From Pseudomonas sp. N3-W (lineage in GTDB: Bacteria; Pseudomonadota; Gammaproteobacteria; Pseudomonadales; Pseudomonadaceae), in contig NZ_CP103965.1 in assembly GCF_024970185.1 (NCBI RefSeq), positions 3,530,001-3,594,000 on the forward strand: a stretch of DNA of 64,000 nt, in the 5' to 3' direction. The notes under the pieces are model-generated. The model was not told the origin of the DNA. It worked only from the letters and a program-made list of their open reading frames with translations, and did not search any database. A program made the translations under genes and the position numbers. The stretch's first letter is position 1; each line of letters begins with the position of its first letter. This document shows positions 17,665 to 29,648 of this stretch, piece by piece.

Positions 17665-19458
17665 ATGCCGTTACGGACCCTTGAAACCTGGCCCCACGGC
17701 GCAATCATGCTGGACGCAGAACACACGCGTTTTGCCTTGTGGGCGCCAGATGCGTTTGACGTCAGTGTAGAACTGGAAGATGAACAATCCTTGCCGTTGC
17801 TGCCACAGGCCAATGGCTGGTTCGTGCTCAACACCCGCTGTCCGGCGGGCACCCGCTACCGCTACAACATCGATGGCGAACTGCAAGTGCCTGACCCGGC
17901 CTCACGGGCTCAGGCGGGTGACATCGGCAGCCACAGCGTGGTGGTCGATCCCCTCGCCTATCAATGGCAACACAATGACTGGCCGGGGCGGCCCTGGACC
18001 GAAGCGGTCATCTACGAACTGCATGTGGGTGTACTCGGCGGTTTTGCTGCCGTTGAACAGCACCTGGCGCGCCTCGCCGAACTGGGCATTACCGCCATCG
18101 AACTGATGCCCCTGGCGCAGTTCCCCGGCGAGCGCAACTGGGGCTACGACGGGGTCCTGCCCTACGCGCCGCAGTCGTCCTATGGCACGCCCGAACAACT
18201 CAAACACCTGATCGACACCGCCCACGGCCATGGTCTGGCAGTGATTCTGGACGTGGTCTACAACCACTTCGGTCCAGACGGCAACTACCTGCATCGCTAT
18301 GCCAAAGGGTTTTTCCGCGAAGACAAACACACGCCCTGGGGCGCCGCTATCGATTTCCGGCAGCGCGAAGTGCGGGAATTTTTCATCGACAACGCGCTGA
18401 TGTGGTTACTGGAATACCGCTTCGACGGTCTGCGCCTGGACGCGGTGCATGCCATCGAAGACCCTAATTTTCTCCAGGAGCTGGCGCTGCGGGTGCGCCA
18501 GGAAACAGAACCGGCACGCCATGTCTGGCTGACCGTGGAGAACGAACACAATGAGGCGACTCTGCTGGAGCAGGGCTTTGACGCGCAGTGGAACGACGAC
18601 GGCCACAACGCCCTGCACGTGTTGCTGACCGGAGAAACCGACGCCTATTACGCCGAATACGCCGAGCGTCCCACCGAACAGCTTGCGCGCTGCCTGAACC
18701 AGGGCTTTGTGTTCCAGGGTCACTTCACCCTCGATGGCACGCCCCGCGGTGAGCCGAGCGGGCATTTGCCGCCCAGCGCCTTCATCCTGTTTCTGCAAAA
18801 CCACGATCAGATCGGCAATCGCGCACTCGGCGAACGCCTGCACCAACTGACCCCGCCCGACGCCCTGAAAGCGGCTACCGCACTGTTGCTGCTGTCACCG
18901 ATGATCCCGCTGCTGTTCATGGGCGATGAGTTCGCCGCCGAGCAACCGTTCCAGTTCTTCACCAGTCACCATGGCGAACTGGCGGGACTGGTGCGCGAAG
19001 GTCGACGCAACGAATTCGCCGGGTTCAGCGCCTTCGCCGACCCGCACAAACGCGAGCAGATTCCCGATCCCAATGACCTTCAGACCTTCGAGGCTTCCCG
19101 GCCACTGCTGACCGGCAATGCGCATTCGGCCATGCACGATTTCTATCGGCAGCTGTTGCAGATTCGGCGGCGGGAAATCGTTCCACGCCTGCCCGGTACC
19201 GAGACGCAGGGCACCGAAGTACTTGGCTTCGGGGCCATCAGCGCGCACTGGCGCATGGGCGATGGCAGCGAGCTGCGCATTGACCTGAACCTCAGCGGCA
19301 CGCCCGTGGTCCACCATCCACAGGCCGGCGCCACCCTGTTGTTCGCCCAACCGCCGCAGCCTGAACTGTTGACCCAGGGCGTCCTCGCCCCGTATTGCGT
19401 GCTCGTCAGTCTCACGCCTGCAACCCCTTTGCACCCTGTCAATGGAGAGCGCCTATGA
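17665..19458 (+). CDS. treZ: Malto-oligosyltrehalose trehalohydrolase TreZ
   Basis: A 597-residue GH13 enzyme. It releases trehalose from maltooligosyl-trehalose made by TreY. The N-terminal carbohydrate-binding/early-set domain covers about residues 1-100, then the TIM barrel. The nucleophile is Asp259 in RLDAVHAI, the acid/base Glu292 in TVENEHN, and the transition-state Asp is in LQNHDQIG. The WNDDGHNA block is typical of TreZ and separates it from GlgB, which also has the early-set domain. It begins 16 bases after glgA and its stop overlaps the malQ start (ATGA), so the run is translationally coupled. Confidence 0.95.
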   Translation: MPLRTLETWPHGAIMLDAEHTRFALWAPDAFDVSVELEDEQSLPLLPQANGWFVLNTRCPAGTRYRYNIDGELQVPDPASRAQAGDIGSHSVVVDPLAYQWQHNDWPGRPWTEAVIYELHVGVLGGFAAVEQHLARLAELGITAIELMPLAQFPGERNWGYDGVLPYAPQSSYGTPEQLKHLIDTAHGHGLAVILDVVYNHFGPDGNYLHRYAKGFFREDKHTPWGAAIDFRQREVREFFIDNALMWLLEYRFDGLRLDAVHAIEDPNFLQELALRVRQETEPARHVWLTVENEHNEATLLEQGFDAQWNDDGHNALHVLLTGETDAYYAEYAERPTEQLARCLNQGFVFQGHFTLDGTPRGEPSGHLPPSAFILFLQNHDQIGNRALGERLHQLTPPDALKAATALLLLSPMIPLLFMGDEFAAEQPFQFFTSHHGELAGLVREGRRNEFAGFSAFADPHKREQIPDPNDLQTFEASRPLLTGNAHSAMHDFYRQLLQIRRREIVPRLPGTETQGTEVLGFGAISAHWRMGDGSELRIDLNLSGTPVVHHPQAGATLLFAQPPQPELLTQGVLAPYCVLVSLTPATPLHPVNGERL

Positions 19459-21533
19459 GCGATGCTCAACTGGAAATACTGGCCAGCCGAGCAGGTCTTG
19501 CCGTCGACTGGATCGACGCCAACGGCCGCCCGCAAAAAGTCGCCCCGGCGGTACTGCGCGCCGTCCTGACCGGCCTTGGCCATCCGGCCAGCAGCGCTCA
19601 GGAAATCGACGCCAGCCTGCTGCAACTGCAACAGGTACAACACACGCGATTCCTGCCGCCCCTGATCACCGCCGACGTCGGTACGGGCGTCGACCTGGCG
19701 CGCTATTTCGCCCCCGAAACCCCCTGTGAAATTCACCTCGAAGATGGTTCGCGCCTCAACCTGAAACTCGACGCCGAGGCGATTTTGCCGGGGTTGATTC
19801 CAGTCGGATACCAGCACGTCAGCATCGACAGCCAGAGCTTCACCCTGGCCGTGGCCCCCGAACGCTGCTTCAGCGTCGGCGATGCCGTCGACAGCCCGAT
19901 CCCGCGCAACTGGGGCCTGAGCGTGCAGTTGTACGCCCTGCGCCGCAAAGGCGATGGCGGTTTCGGCGACACCCAGGCCCTGGAAGATCTGGCCCGGGTG
20001 GCCGGTGAACGCGGTGCCGATGCGTTGGCGATCAGCCCGCTGCACGCCATGTTCAGCAGCGACACCCAGCGCTACAGCCCTTATTCACCGTCCAGCCGTT
20101 TGTTCCTGAACAGCCTGTACGCCGCGCCGGGTGCGATTCTCGGCGAGCGCGCGCTACGCACGGCCATTGACGCCACCGGTCTGGCCGATGAACTCAAACA
20201 TTTGGAAGCCTTGCCCCTGATCGACTGGCCGGTGGCGGCGCAAGCCAAGTACCGTGTACTGGAAGCGCTGTACGAAGGCTTCGTCCAGGGCGAACACCCG
20301 TTGCACGAAGACTTCAGCAGCTATCGCCATGCCGGCGGCGAAGCGCTGGAAAACCACTGCCGATTCGAAGCGATTCAAGAAACCCGCGTGGCCCGTGGCG
20401 AAGACCCGGACTGGCGCCACTGGCCCGAACACTGGCGCGATCCGCGCAGCGCCGAACTGGCGGGGTTCGCCGAAGAAAATGCCGGGCGCATCGGTTATTT
20501 CGCCTTCTGCCAATGGCTGATCACCCGTTGCCTTGAACGCGCCCAAGCCACCGCCAAAAGCGCCGGCATGGGCATCGGCCTGATCGCTGACCTCGCGGTA
20601 GGTGCCGACGGCGGCGGCAGCCAGGCCTGGAGCCGGCAGGACGAATTGCTCGCCTCGCTCACCGTCGGCGCACCACCCGACATCCTCAACCGCTCTGGCC
20701 AGGGCTGGGGGATCTCCGCGTTCTCCCCTGAAGGGCTGGTGCGCAACGGCTTTCGCGCCTTTATTGAAATGCTGCGGGCCAATTTCGCCCATGCAGGCGG
20801 TCTGCGCATCGATCACGTCATGGGCCTGCAACGGCTGTGGGTGATCCCTAACGATTCGCCACCGAGCGATGGCGCCTACCTGTATTACCCGGTGGACGAC
20901 CTGCTGCGCCTGCTGACCCTTGAATCGCACCGCCATCAGGCGATCGTCCTCGGCGAAGACCTCGGCACCGTGCCCGACGGCCTGCAGGAAAAGCTCATTG
21001 CCCGCTCGATCCTCGGCATGCGCATATTGTTGTTCGAACAGGACAACAGCCATTTCAAGCCAATCCTCGACTGGCCGGACAACGCCTTGGCGACCACCAG
21101 CACCCACGATCTGCCAACCCTCAATGGCTGGTGGCACGGGCGTGACATCGACTGGAATGCCCGCCTCGGCCGGACCGATGCCCAAGGCGAAATCGAATGG
21201 CGCCATCACCGCGAACGCGAGCGCGAAGGCCTGCGTCGAGCGCTCAGCCAGGACCCGCAGAATTTCCGCGAAGAGTCTCATGAAGCCGATCAAGTGCTGG
21301 ACGCCAGCGTGCGCTTCCTCGGCCATACCCGCGCGCCACTGGTGCTGCTGCCATTGGAAGATGCGCTCGGTATCGACGAGCAGGCGAACCTGCCCGGTAC
21401 CACCGACACGCACCCCAATTGGTCCCGGCGCCTGCCGGGCTACAGCGAAGCGCTGCTCGATGACCCGGACGCCGCCCGGCGTCTGGAACTGCTCGCCTGC
21501 GCGCGACTCCAGGCAGCCGAGCGTGACCGATGA
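19455..21533 (+). CDS. malQ: 4-alpha-glucanotransferase (amylomaltase) MalQ
   Basis: A 692-residue GH77 enzyme that transfers maltodextrin segments between chains and frees glucose. The nucleophile is Asp453 in RIDHVMGL, the acid/base Glu501 in LGEDLGTVP, and the third carboxylate follows in STHDLPT. In this locus it would rescale the short maltodextrins left by TreY/TreZ and GlgX. The start ATG lies in an ATGA overlap with treZ, preceded by GGAGAG; the longer upstream frame to 19395 overlaps treZ coding sequence and is not used. Its stop overlaps treY in the same way. Confidence 0.95.
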   Translation: MSDAQLEILASRAGLAVDWIDANGRPQKVAPAVLRAVLTGLGHPASSAQEIDASLLQLQQVQHTRFLPPLITADVGTGVDLARYFAPETPCEIHLEDGSRLNLKLDAEAILPGLIPVGYQHVSIDSQSFTLAVAPERCFSVGDAVDSPIPRNWGLSVQLYALRRKGDGGFGDTQALEDLARVAGERGADALAISPLHAMFSSDTQRYSPYSPSSRLFLNSLYAAPGAILGERALRTAIDATGLADELKHLEALPLIDWPVAAQAKYRVLEALYEGFVQGEHPLHEDFSSYRHAGGEALENHCRFEAIQETRVARGEDPDWRHWPEHWRDPRSAELAGFAEENAGRIGYFAFCQWLITRCLERAQATAKSAGMGIGLIADLAVGADGGGSQAWSRQDELLASLTVGAPPDILNRSGQGWGISAFSPEGLVRNGFRAFIEMLRANFAHAGGLRIDHVMGLQRLWVIPNDSPPSDGAYLYYPVDDLLRLLTLESHRHQAIVLGEDLGTVPDGLQEKLIARSILGMRILLFEQDNSHFKPILDWPDNALATTSTHDLPTLNGWWHGRDIDWNARLGRTDAQGEIEWRHHREREREGLRRALSQDPQNFREESHEADQVLDASVRFLGHTRAPLVLLPLEDALGIDEQANLPGTTDTHPNWSRRLPGYSEALLDDPDAARRLELLACARLQAAERDR

Positions 21534-24331
21534 ATCAGGCGCTCATCCAACCGTTGCGGGCGACACTGCGGCTGCAATTTCATAAAGGCTTTACCCTCGA
21601 CGATGCGGTGCCGCTGGTGCCGTATTTCGCTCAACTGGGCATCAGCCACGTCTACGCCTCACCGCTGCTGGCCGCCCGCGCCGGCTCCATGCACGGCTAC
21701 GACGTGGTGGACCCGACCACGGTCAACCCGGAACTGGGCGGCGAAGCGGCGTTGCGCCGGCTGGTGCAGGCGTTGCGCGCCGAGCAGATGGGGATGATCC
21801 TCGACATCGTTTCCAACCACATGGCCGTCGGCGGCAATGACAATCCATGGTGGCTGGACTTGCTGCAATGGGGCCGCCTGAGCCCGTATGGCGAGTTCTT
21901 CGACATTCAGTGGCACTCCCCCGACCCGTTGATGGAAGGTCAGTTACTGCTGCCATTTCTGGGCAGTGACTACGGCGTCGCCTTGCAGGAAGGCACCTTG
22001 CCCCTGCGGTTCGACGCCCGGCGCGGTGCCTTCTACGTCGAGCATTACGACCATCACTTTCCGATTTGCTCCGCCCACTATGGCGAACTGCTCAAACCCG
22101 ATGCTGAACTGAACACCGAAAAGACCGAGCAGCTCAAATTCCTCGCCGATCGCTTCACGCAACTGAGCTACCAGTCCGATGCCCACAGCCTGGCAGTGCC
22201 GCTGCAAGAAGAATTGCGCAACCTGGCGACCGATCCGTCGCTGCTTCGCGTCATTCAACACAATCTCGGCGCCTACGACTCGCTGACCGCGGACGGTTTC
22301 AACAACCTGCACAACCTGCTGGAACGTCAGAGTTATCGCCTGGCCAGCTGGCGCACAGCCGGGGACGACATCAACTGGCGGCGATTTTTCGATGTCAACG
22401 AGCTCGGCGGCCTGCGGGTGGAACGCCCCGCAGTGTTCGAGGCAACCCACGCGAAAATCTTCGCGCTGATTGCCGAGGGCCTGGTGGACGGGCTGCGCGT
22501 CGATCACATCGACGGCCTCGCCGACCCGCGTGGTTACTGCCGCAAACTACGGCGCCGAGTCGACAGCCTGTCACCGCAACGGCACCTGCCGATCTACGTC
22601 GAGAAAATCCTCGGCGAAGGCGAAACCCTGCACCGCGACTGGTCGGTGGATGGCACCACCGGTTATGAATTCATGAACCAGGTGTCGCTGCTGCAACACG
22701 ATCCCGACGGGGCCGACACCCTCGCTCAACTGTGGAATCAATACAGCGAGCGGCCTGCCGGGTTCATGCAGGAAGCACAACTGGCGCGCCAGCAAATCCT
22801 CAATGGCTCGCTCGCCGGGGACTTCGAAAGCGTCGCCCAGGCCCTGCTGCAAGTGGCCCGGGATGACCTGATGACCCGCGACCTGACCCTGGGCGCGATT
22901 CGCCGGGCGTTGCAGGAACTGATCGTGCATTTCCCGGTGTACCGCACCTACATCAGCCCGCTGGGCCGTTCAGCCGCTGACGACGTGTTTTTCCAGCAGG
23001 CCATGAACGGTGCACGGCAGACGTTGGGCGAAGCCGACTGGCCGGTACTCGACTGCCTGGCCAACTGGCTGGGTGGCGAGCCCTGGCGCAAACGTCCGGT
23101 CAAGGGCCGCCAGCGCAAGATCCTCAAGCATGCCTGCGTGCGTTTTCAGCAACTGACGTCACCTGCCGCCGCCAAAGCCGTGGAAGACACCGCGTTCTAT
23201 CGCTCGGCGGTAGTGCTGTCGCGCAATGACGTGGGCTTCAGCACCGAGCAGTTCAGCGCTCCGGTGGCGGACTTTCACGCCGCCTGCGCCAACCGCCTCG
23301 ACGAATTCCCCAACAACCTGCTGGCCACCGCCACCCACGACCACAAACGCGGCGAAGACACCCGCGCACGCCTGGCGGTGCTGAGCGAGCGCAGCGGTTG
23401 GTATGCCGAGCAGGTTGCGAACTGGCGAGCCCTTGCCCAGCCGCTGCGCGACGATGAGCAGATGCCCTCGGCTGGCGATGAGTTGATCCTGTATCAGGCG
23501 ATCCTCGGCAGCTGGCCGCTCGGGCTGCGCAGTGACGATCAGCCTTCGCTTGAGCACTACGCCAAACGCCTGTGGCAATGGCAACGCAAAGCCCTGCGCG
23601 AAGCCAAGCTGCAAAGCAGCTGGAGCGCACCGAACGAGGCGTATGAAAAGGCCACCGAGGCATTCGTCCAGCGGTTGTTGCTAAGCCCCGAAGGCGAATT
23701 GCTGCGCGCGGCGTTGAGCCAGGCGGTTGAAGCCATCGCCACCCCCGGCGCACTCAATGGCCTGGCGCAAACCTTGCTGCGAATGACCGTGCCAGGTGTG
23801 CCGGATCTGTATCAGGGCAACGAGTTCTGGGATTTTTCCCTGGTGGACCCTGACAACCGCCGGCCAGTGGATTACCGCCTTCGGCAGCAGACCTTGCAGG
23901 CGCCGCTGGACTTGCCTGCGCTGCTGCACAACTGGCACGACGGGCGAATCAAACAAAGCCTGATCGCCCAGGTGCTGAACCTGCGCACCGAACACGCCGA
24001 GCTGTTTCGCCATGGCACCTATCAACCGCTTCAAGTGCTGGGCAGTCAGGCGCATCGGGTGCTCGCCTTTGTTCGACAGCACGAGGGAAAACGGGCGGTG
24101 ATTGTCATACCGATCCGATGTGCCGCCCTGCTGGAAAACAGTGCCCGACCGCAGATTGATGCGCTGGCATGGGGCGATACGCGACTGGTATTACCGTTCA
24201 GGCCCTCTGAAGAAAATTGGAAGGGACTTTTTTCAAGCGTTGCAGTCACAAAAAACAGGGAGCTGAACATCAGCACCGCGCTTGGGGATTTCCCGGTCAA
24301 TGTCTTTATCCAACTCTCAACACAAGCATGA
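21530..24331 (+). CDS. treY: Malto-oligosyltrehalose synthase TreY
   Basis: A 933-residue GH13 enzyme that rearranges the reducing-end alpha-1,4 bond of a maltodextrin into the alpha,alpha-1,1 bond of trehalose, the substrate of TreZ. The early block DIVSNHMAV, the nucleophile Asp325 in RVDHIDGL, the acid/base Glu358 in VEKILGEGE, and TATHDHKRGED are visible. The length is typical of TreY (slightly over 900 residues). The ATG overlaps the malQ stop (ATGA). Pairing with TreZ in the same transcript supports the call. Confidence 0.96.
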   Translation: MNQALIQPLRATLRLQFHKGFTLDDAVPLVPYFAQLGISHVYASPLLAARAGSMHGYDVVDPTTVNPELGGEAALRRLVQALRAEQMGMILDIVSNHMAVGGNDNPWWLDLLQWGRLSPYGEFFDIQWHSPDPLMEGQLLLPFLGSDYGVALQEGTLPLRFDARRGAFYVEHYDHHFPICSAHYGELLKPDAELNTEKTEQLKFLADRFTQLSYQSDAHSLAVPLQEELRNLATDPSLLRVIQHNLGAYDSLTADGFNNLHNLLERQSYRLASWRTAGDDINWRRFFDVNELGGLRVERPAVFEATHAKIFALIAEGLVDGLRVDHIDGLADPRGYCRKLRRRVDSLSPQRHLPIYVEKILGEGETLHRDWSVDGTTGYEFMNQVSLLQHDPDGADTLAQLWNQYSERPAGFMQEAQLARQQILNGSLAGDFESVAQALLQVARDDLMTRDLTLGAIRRALQELIVHFPVYRTYISPLGRSAADDVFFQQAMNGARQTLGEADWPVLDCLANWLGGEPWRKRPVKGRQRKILKHACVRFQQLTSPAAAKAVEDTAFYRSAVVLSRNDVGFSTEQFSAPVADFHAACANRLDEFPNNLLATATHDHKRGEDTRARLAVLSERSGWYAEQVANWRALAQPLRDDEQMPSAGDELILYQAILGSWPLGLRSDDQPSLEHYAKRLWQWQRKALREAKLQSSWSAPNEAYEKATEAFVQRLLLSPEGELLRAALSQAVEAIATPGALNGLAQTLLRMTVPGVPDLYQGNEFWDFSLVDPDNRRPVDYRLRQQTLQAPLDLPALLHNWHDGRIKQSLIAQVLNLRTEHAELFRHGTYQPLQVLGSQAHRVLAFVRQHEGKRAVIVIPIRCAALLENSARPQIDALAWGDTRLVLPFRPSEENWKGLFSSVAVTKNRELNISTALGDFPVNVFIQLSTQA

Positions 24332-24352
24332 GTTCAGTTCAGGAGTATTGCG

Positions 24353-24673
24353 ATGAGTACCGACGATAAACGCATTCGCGAGTTCGCCTATCAGATCTGG
24401 GAATCAGAAGGCAAACCCGAGGGCCACGAAGACCGTCACTGGGAAATGGCGCGCAAACTGGCCGAAGCCGAAGCCCTGGCGCCAAGCAAATCGCCCAAGG
24501 CCGCTGGCAGCAAAGCGGCGACCAAGGCGCCCGCCGGCAAGGCCGACGCCAAGGCGGTAGACAGCAAAGCCAAGCCAAAAGCCAAGCCGGCCGCTGCCTC
24601 AACCGTGGTGCCGCCCGGTGAAAAAGGCGCCGAGAAGAAACCGCGAGCGGCACGCAAGCCACCAGCGTCCTGA
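24353..24673 (+). CDS. DUF2934 protein with Lys/Ala-rich tail
   Basis: A 106-residue protein. Residues 6-36 (RIREFAYQIWESEGKPEG and following) match the short DUF2934 helical domain seen in many Pseudomonas and rhizobial proteins. Residues 45-106 are a low-complexity tail of Lys, Ala and Pro repeats that resembles histone H1-like or AlgP-type tails, so nucleic acid or polyanion binding is possible. AGGAG precedes the ATG. It starts 21 bases after treY and is followed by a hairpin, so it is probably the last gene of the glgA run. Its role in glucan metabolism is unknown. Confidence 0.8.
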   Translation: MSTDDKRIREFAYQIWESEGKPEGHEDRHWEMARKLAEAEALAPSKSPKAAGSKAATKAPAGKADAKAVDSKAKPKAKPAAASTVVPPGEKGAEKKPRAARKPPAS

Positions 24674-24702
24674 CGCCTTACTGAATTGTCCTGATTGAAC
24701 CC

Positions 24703-24722
24703 GTGGCGAGTCCGCTCGCCAC
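24703..24722. terminator. Hairpin after the DUF2934 gene
   Basis: A perfect 8-bp stem (gtggcgag/ctcgccac) with a 4-base loop, 29 bases after the stop. There is no T run; it may be a REP-derived hairpin acting as a transcript end. Confidence 0.4.
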
Positions 24723-24770
24723 TGCGGGGCTCGTTCGCCCGCAAAAAAGGCCACACGCCGCAGTTCCCCT

Positions 24771-24860
24771 TGTGGGAGCGGGCTTGTTCGCGAAGACGGA
24801 CTGACATTCAGCATGGATGTTGACTGATACACCGTATTGGCGAGCAAGCCCGCTCCCACA
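24771..24860. repeat. REPIN upstream of glgX
   Basis: Two inverted REP copies (24771-24792 and 24839-24860, 20 of 22 bases matching) flank 46 bases. They carry the GTGGGAGCGGGCTTG core. They separate the DUF2934 gene from glgX. Confidence 0.9.
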
Positions 24861-24916
24861 GGGGTAGTGCAATACCACGTATTACCCGTAATCGTCCCCC
24901 ATTTGCAGGAGCATCT

Positions 24917-27076
<2,160 letters not shown>

Positions 27077-27077
27077 A

Positions 27078-28067
27078 ATGGACCTGCAGACTTTTCTTCA
27101 ACGTGAGCCCGCCGACTACGCCGACACCGCAGCGTTAGGACGCTGCCTGCGGGCGCTGGTGGAAGCCGGGCTCGACCAGTTGCCGTTGCCTGGCAGTGGC
27201 CAGACGCTGGAGCGTTTGCGGCGCCTGGCCGAGGTGGCCGGGCATGATCTGGGGCTGTGCAAATTGTACGAAGGTCATACCGACGCGCTGGCGATTCTCC
27301 AGCAACTCGGTGGTTCGTCAGCCTCCGGCAGCACCTGGGGCATGTGGGCCGCTGAACCGCCCCAGGCGCGGGTGCGCGTGAGCACGCAGGGCTCGCGGGT
27401 AGTGCTCGACGGGCTCAAGGCCTGGTGCTCGGGCGCGTCAGTCGTGAGCCACGGTTTGCTGACCGCCTGGGATGAGCAGGACCGTCAGCAACTGGTGGCA
27501 GTGGCGATGGATCAGCCGGGCGTCAAGGTGACGGGCAATGGCTGGCAAGCCGTGGGCATGGGCGCCACTGGCAGCGTCGAAGTGCTGTTTGAACGCGCCG
27601 AGGCTGACGCCATTGGCCAACCCGGCGATTACCTGCAACGTCCCGGTTTCTGGCAAGGCGGGATTGGCATTGCGGCGTGCTGGTATGGCGCCGCGCAGAG
27701 TATCGCCGAGCGCTTGAGCAAACACTGCGCCCAGCACGAAGAGCCCCATGCGCTCGCCCACCTCGGTGCGGTCGATAGCGCCTTGCAGGCCGCCGCCCAA
27801 GTGTTGCGGGCCAGCGCCCGGAGTATCGATGCCCACCCGACAGACAATGCCGAGCTGTTGGCCCGGCGCGCACGTGCGGTGGTCGAACACAGCGCCGAAC
27901 AGGTGATCCTGCATGTCGGCCATGCTCTCGGTGCCGGCCCTTATTGCAAGGACCGCCCGTTCGCCCGCCTGCTCGCCGACCTGCCGGTGTTTCTGCGCCA
28001 AAGCCATGCCGAGCGGGATCTCGCGGCCCTCGGACAAAAAGTCGCCAGCGGAGCATGGACGTTATGA
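27078..28067 (+). CDS. Acyl-CoA dehydrogenase-like flavoprotein
   Basis: A 329-residue protein, shorter than typical acyl-CoA dehydrogenases (about 380-400). Residues about 80-190 contain the beta-domain (LDGLKAWCSGASVVSH, GNGWQAVGMGATGSVEV), and the rest is the helical flavin-binding C-terminal part with IAACWYGAAQSIAERL. The usual catalytic Glu could not be located. GAAGAGTG just upstream and the end of glgX set the ATG at 27078; the longer frame to 27012 overlaps glgX. The stop overlaps the PIG-L gene (ATGA). Similar genes occur beside PIG-L deacetylases, methyltransferases and glycosyltransferases in other bacteria (from memory). The substrate is unknown. Confidence 0.8.
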   Translation: MDLQTFLQREPADYADTAALGRCLRALVEAGLDQLPLPGSGQTLERLRRLAEVAGHDLGLCKLYEGHTDALAILQQLGGSSASGSTWGMWAAEPPQARVRVSTQGSRVVLDGLKAWCSGASVVSHGLLTAWDEQDRQQLVAVAMDQPGVKVTGNGWQAVGMGATGSVEVLFERAEADAIGQPGDYLQRPGFWQGGIGIAACWYGAAQSIAERLSKHCAQHEEPHALAHLGAVDSALQAAAQVLRASARSIDAHPTDNAELLARRARAVVEHSAEQVILHVGHALGAGPYCKDRPFARLLADLPVFLRQSHAERDLAALGQKVASGAWTL

Positions 28068-28822
28068 AAACCAACCCCATCGTCGGCCAGGGCACGCCCC
28101 TGCACCAGTGGCAAACCTCCAGCCACTTGGCGAACATGGCTGCAATCGACATCCTCAGCCTGGTGCCCGAAGGCGCCCGCGCCGTGGTCATCGCGCCGCA
28201 CCCGGACGATGAAGTGCTGGGCTGCGGCGGCTTCCTGCAAGTGCTCGCTGACGCTGGCCGGCCGCTGCAACTGATCTCGGTCACCGACGGCAGCGCCAGC
28301 CATCCCGGCTCCGAACGCTGGCCGGTGGAGCGCCTGAGCGCGGTCCGACCGCAAGAGTCTGCCGAAGCACTGCGCCGTCTCGGCCTGCCATTGCACAGCC
28401 TGAAATGGCTGCGCGGCGGTTTCGCCGACAGCCAGGTCGCGGCGCGTGAAGCAGAGCTGAGTGCCTTTATCGAACGCCACCTTCGCCTCGGCGACGTGGT
28501 CTTCACCACCTGGCGTGAAGACGGCCATTGCGATCACGAAGCCGTGGGCCGCGCCAGTGCCGAGGCCGCCCGGCGTGTGGGCGCGACCCTGCATGAATTG
28601 CCGGTCTGGACCTGGCACTGGGCAACCCCCGAGGACAGTCTGGTGCCTTGGGAGCGCGCCCGAAAAATCCTCTTGAGCCCGACCCAGGTAGCCCGCAAGC
28701 GCCATGCCATTCACGCGTTCGCCAGCCAGTTGGAAGGCGATCCGCACATCGGCCTGCCACCGGTGCTGGCGCCCTACGTCATCGAGCGTTTACTGCAACC
28801 CTTCGAAGTGGTGTTTTTATGA
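28064..28822 (+). CDS. PIG-L family deacetylase (intact active site)
   Basis: A 252-residue zinc-dependent LmbE/PIG-L hydrolase, the family that removes N-acetyl groups from GlcNAc-type sugars (MshB, PIG-L). The AHPDDE-type motif is HPDDE at residues 46-50, where Asp48 would be the general base and His46 and Asp49 zinc ligands. The second motif HCDH is at residues 155-158, giving the third ligand His158. It starts in an ATGA overlap with the acyl-CoA dehydrogenase-like gene and ends in an ATGA overlap with the methyltransferase, so the three are coupled. The sugar substrate is unknown. A paralogue with a changed active site lies at 29649. Confidence 0.9.
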   Translation: MKTNPIVGQGTPLHQWQTSSHLANMAAIDILSLVPEGARAVVIAPHPDDEVLGCGGFLQVLADAGRPLQLISVTDGSASHPGSERWPVERLSAVRPQESAEALRRLGLPLHSLKWLRGGFADSQVAAREAELSAFIERHLRLGDVVFTTWREDGHCDHEAVGRASAEAARRVGATLHELPVWTWHWATPEDSLVPWERARKILLSPTQVARKRHAIHAFASQLEGDPHIGLPPVLAPYVIERLLQPFEVVFL

Positions 28823-29418
28823 GCGTCGAGGATCGTTACTTCGACGGTCTGTTTTGCGGCAACGATGATCCCTGGGCGTTTCGCCAACGCTGGTACGAGC
28901 AGCGCAAACGGGCGATCACGCTGGCCGCACTGCCCCGCCCGCACTACCGGGCGATCTTCGAACCCGGCTGCGCCAATGGCGAATTGGCCGCCGAACTGGC
29001 GAGCCGCTGTGATCGCCTGCTGTGTTGCGACACCGCCGCCGCAGCCGTGGCGCTCGCCCGCACACGGCTCAGCCTGTTCGATCACGCCGAAGTCCGGCAA
29101 AGCCGTTTGCCACAGGACTGGCCGCCTGAAAAATTCGACCTGATCGTGCTCAGTGAACTCTGTTACTACCTGGACGCCGATGACCTCAAGCAACTGATCG
29201 GGCACGCGCTGCAATCGCTGACCGCCGACGGTCAATTGCTCGCCTGTCATTGGCGCCCGTCTATCGAGGGTTGCCCGCTCAATGCCCGGCAAGTGCACGA
29301 CCTGCTGCATGAACAGCTGCACCTGCCGCGTCTGGTATTGCATCAGGAAGCGGATTTCCTGCTGGAACTCTGGAGCCGCGAACCGCGCTCCGTCGCGGCA
29401 CTGGAGGGGTTGCGATAA
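28819..29418 (+). CDS. NodS-like SAM-dependent methyltransferase
   Basis: A 199-residue class I methyltransferase. The first SAM-binding motif is FEPGCANGELAAELA (residues about 50-65), followed by LLCCDTAAAAVALAR and FDLIVLSELCYYLD. The overall pattern, including the FDGLFCGNDDPWAFRQRWYE N-terminus, matches the NodS family, in which the rhizobial member N-methylates a deacetylated amino sugar. Coupling by ATGA to a PIG-L deacetylase fits deacetylation followed by N-methylation, which is inference. The frame extends upstream to 28648 inside the deacetylase gene; the overlapped ATG at 28819 is the natural start. Confidence 0.85.
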   Translation: MSVEDRYFDGLFCGNDDPWAFRQRWYEQRKRAITLAALPRPHYRAIFEPGCANGELAAELASRCDRLLCCDTAAAAVALARTRLSLFDHAEVRQSRLPQDWPPEKFDLIVLSELCYYLDADDLKQLIGHALQSLTADGQLLACHWRPSIEGCPLNARQVHDLLHEQLHLPRLVLHQEADFLLELWSREPRSVAALEGLR

Positions 29419-29648
29419 AACCGGTGGGGAGGCTAATTTGCGGACCTTCGCGCAGTTCGAATAAAAAAAACCATATCAGCCGCATCTACGACGCGACGAA
29501 TGGCCAACCATGAGCAATACTCTGGTCGCGGCAATCCAGGATTCGGAGCGCCGCACATTGCTATCCATCAGCCCTCAAGGGTCTGCCGGTGCTGCCTGAT
29601 GCAAGCGCTGTGCACGACGAGTGGCGAGACAACACAAGGACGTGGCCC

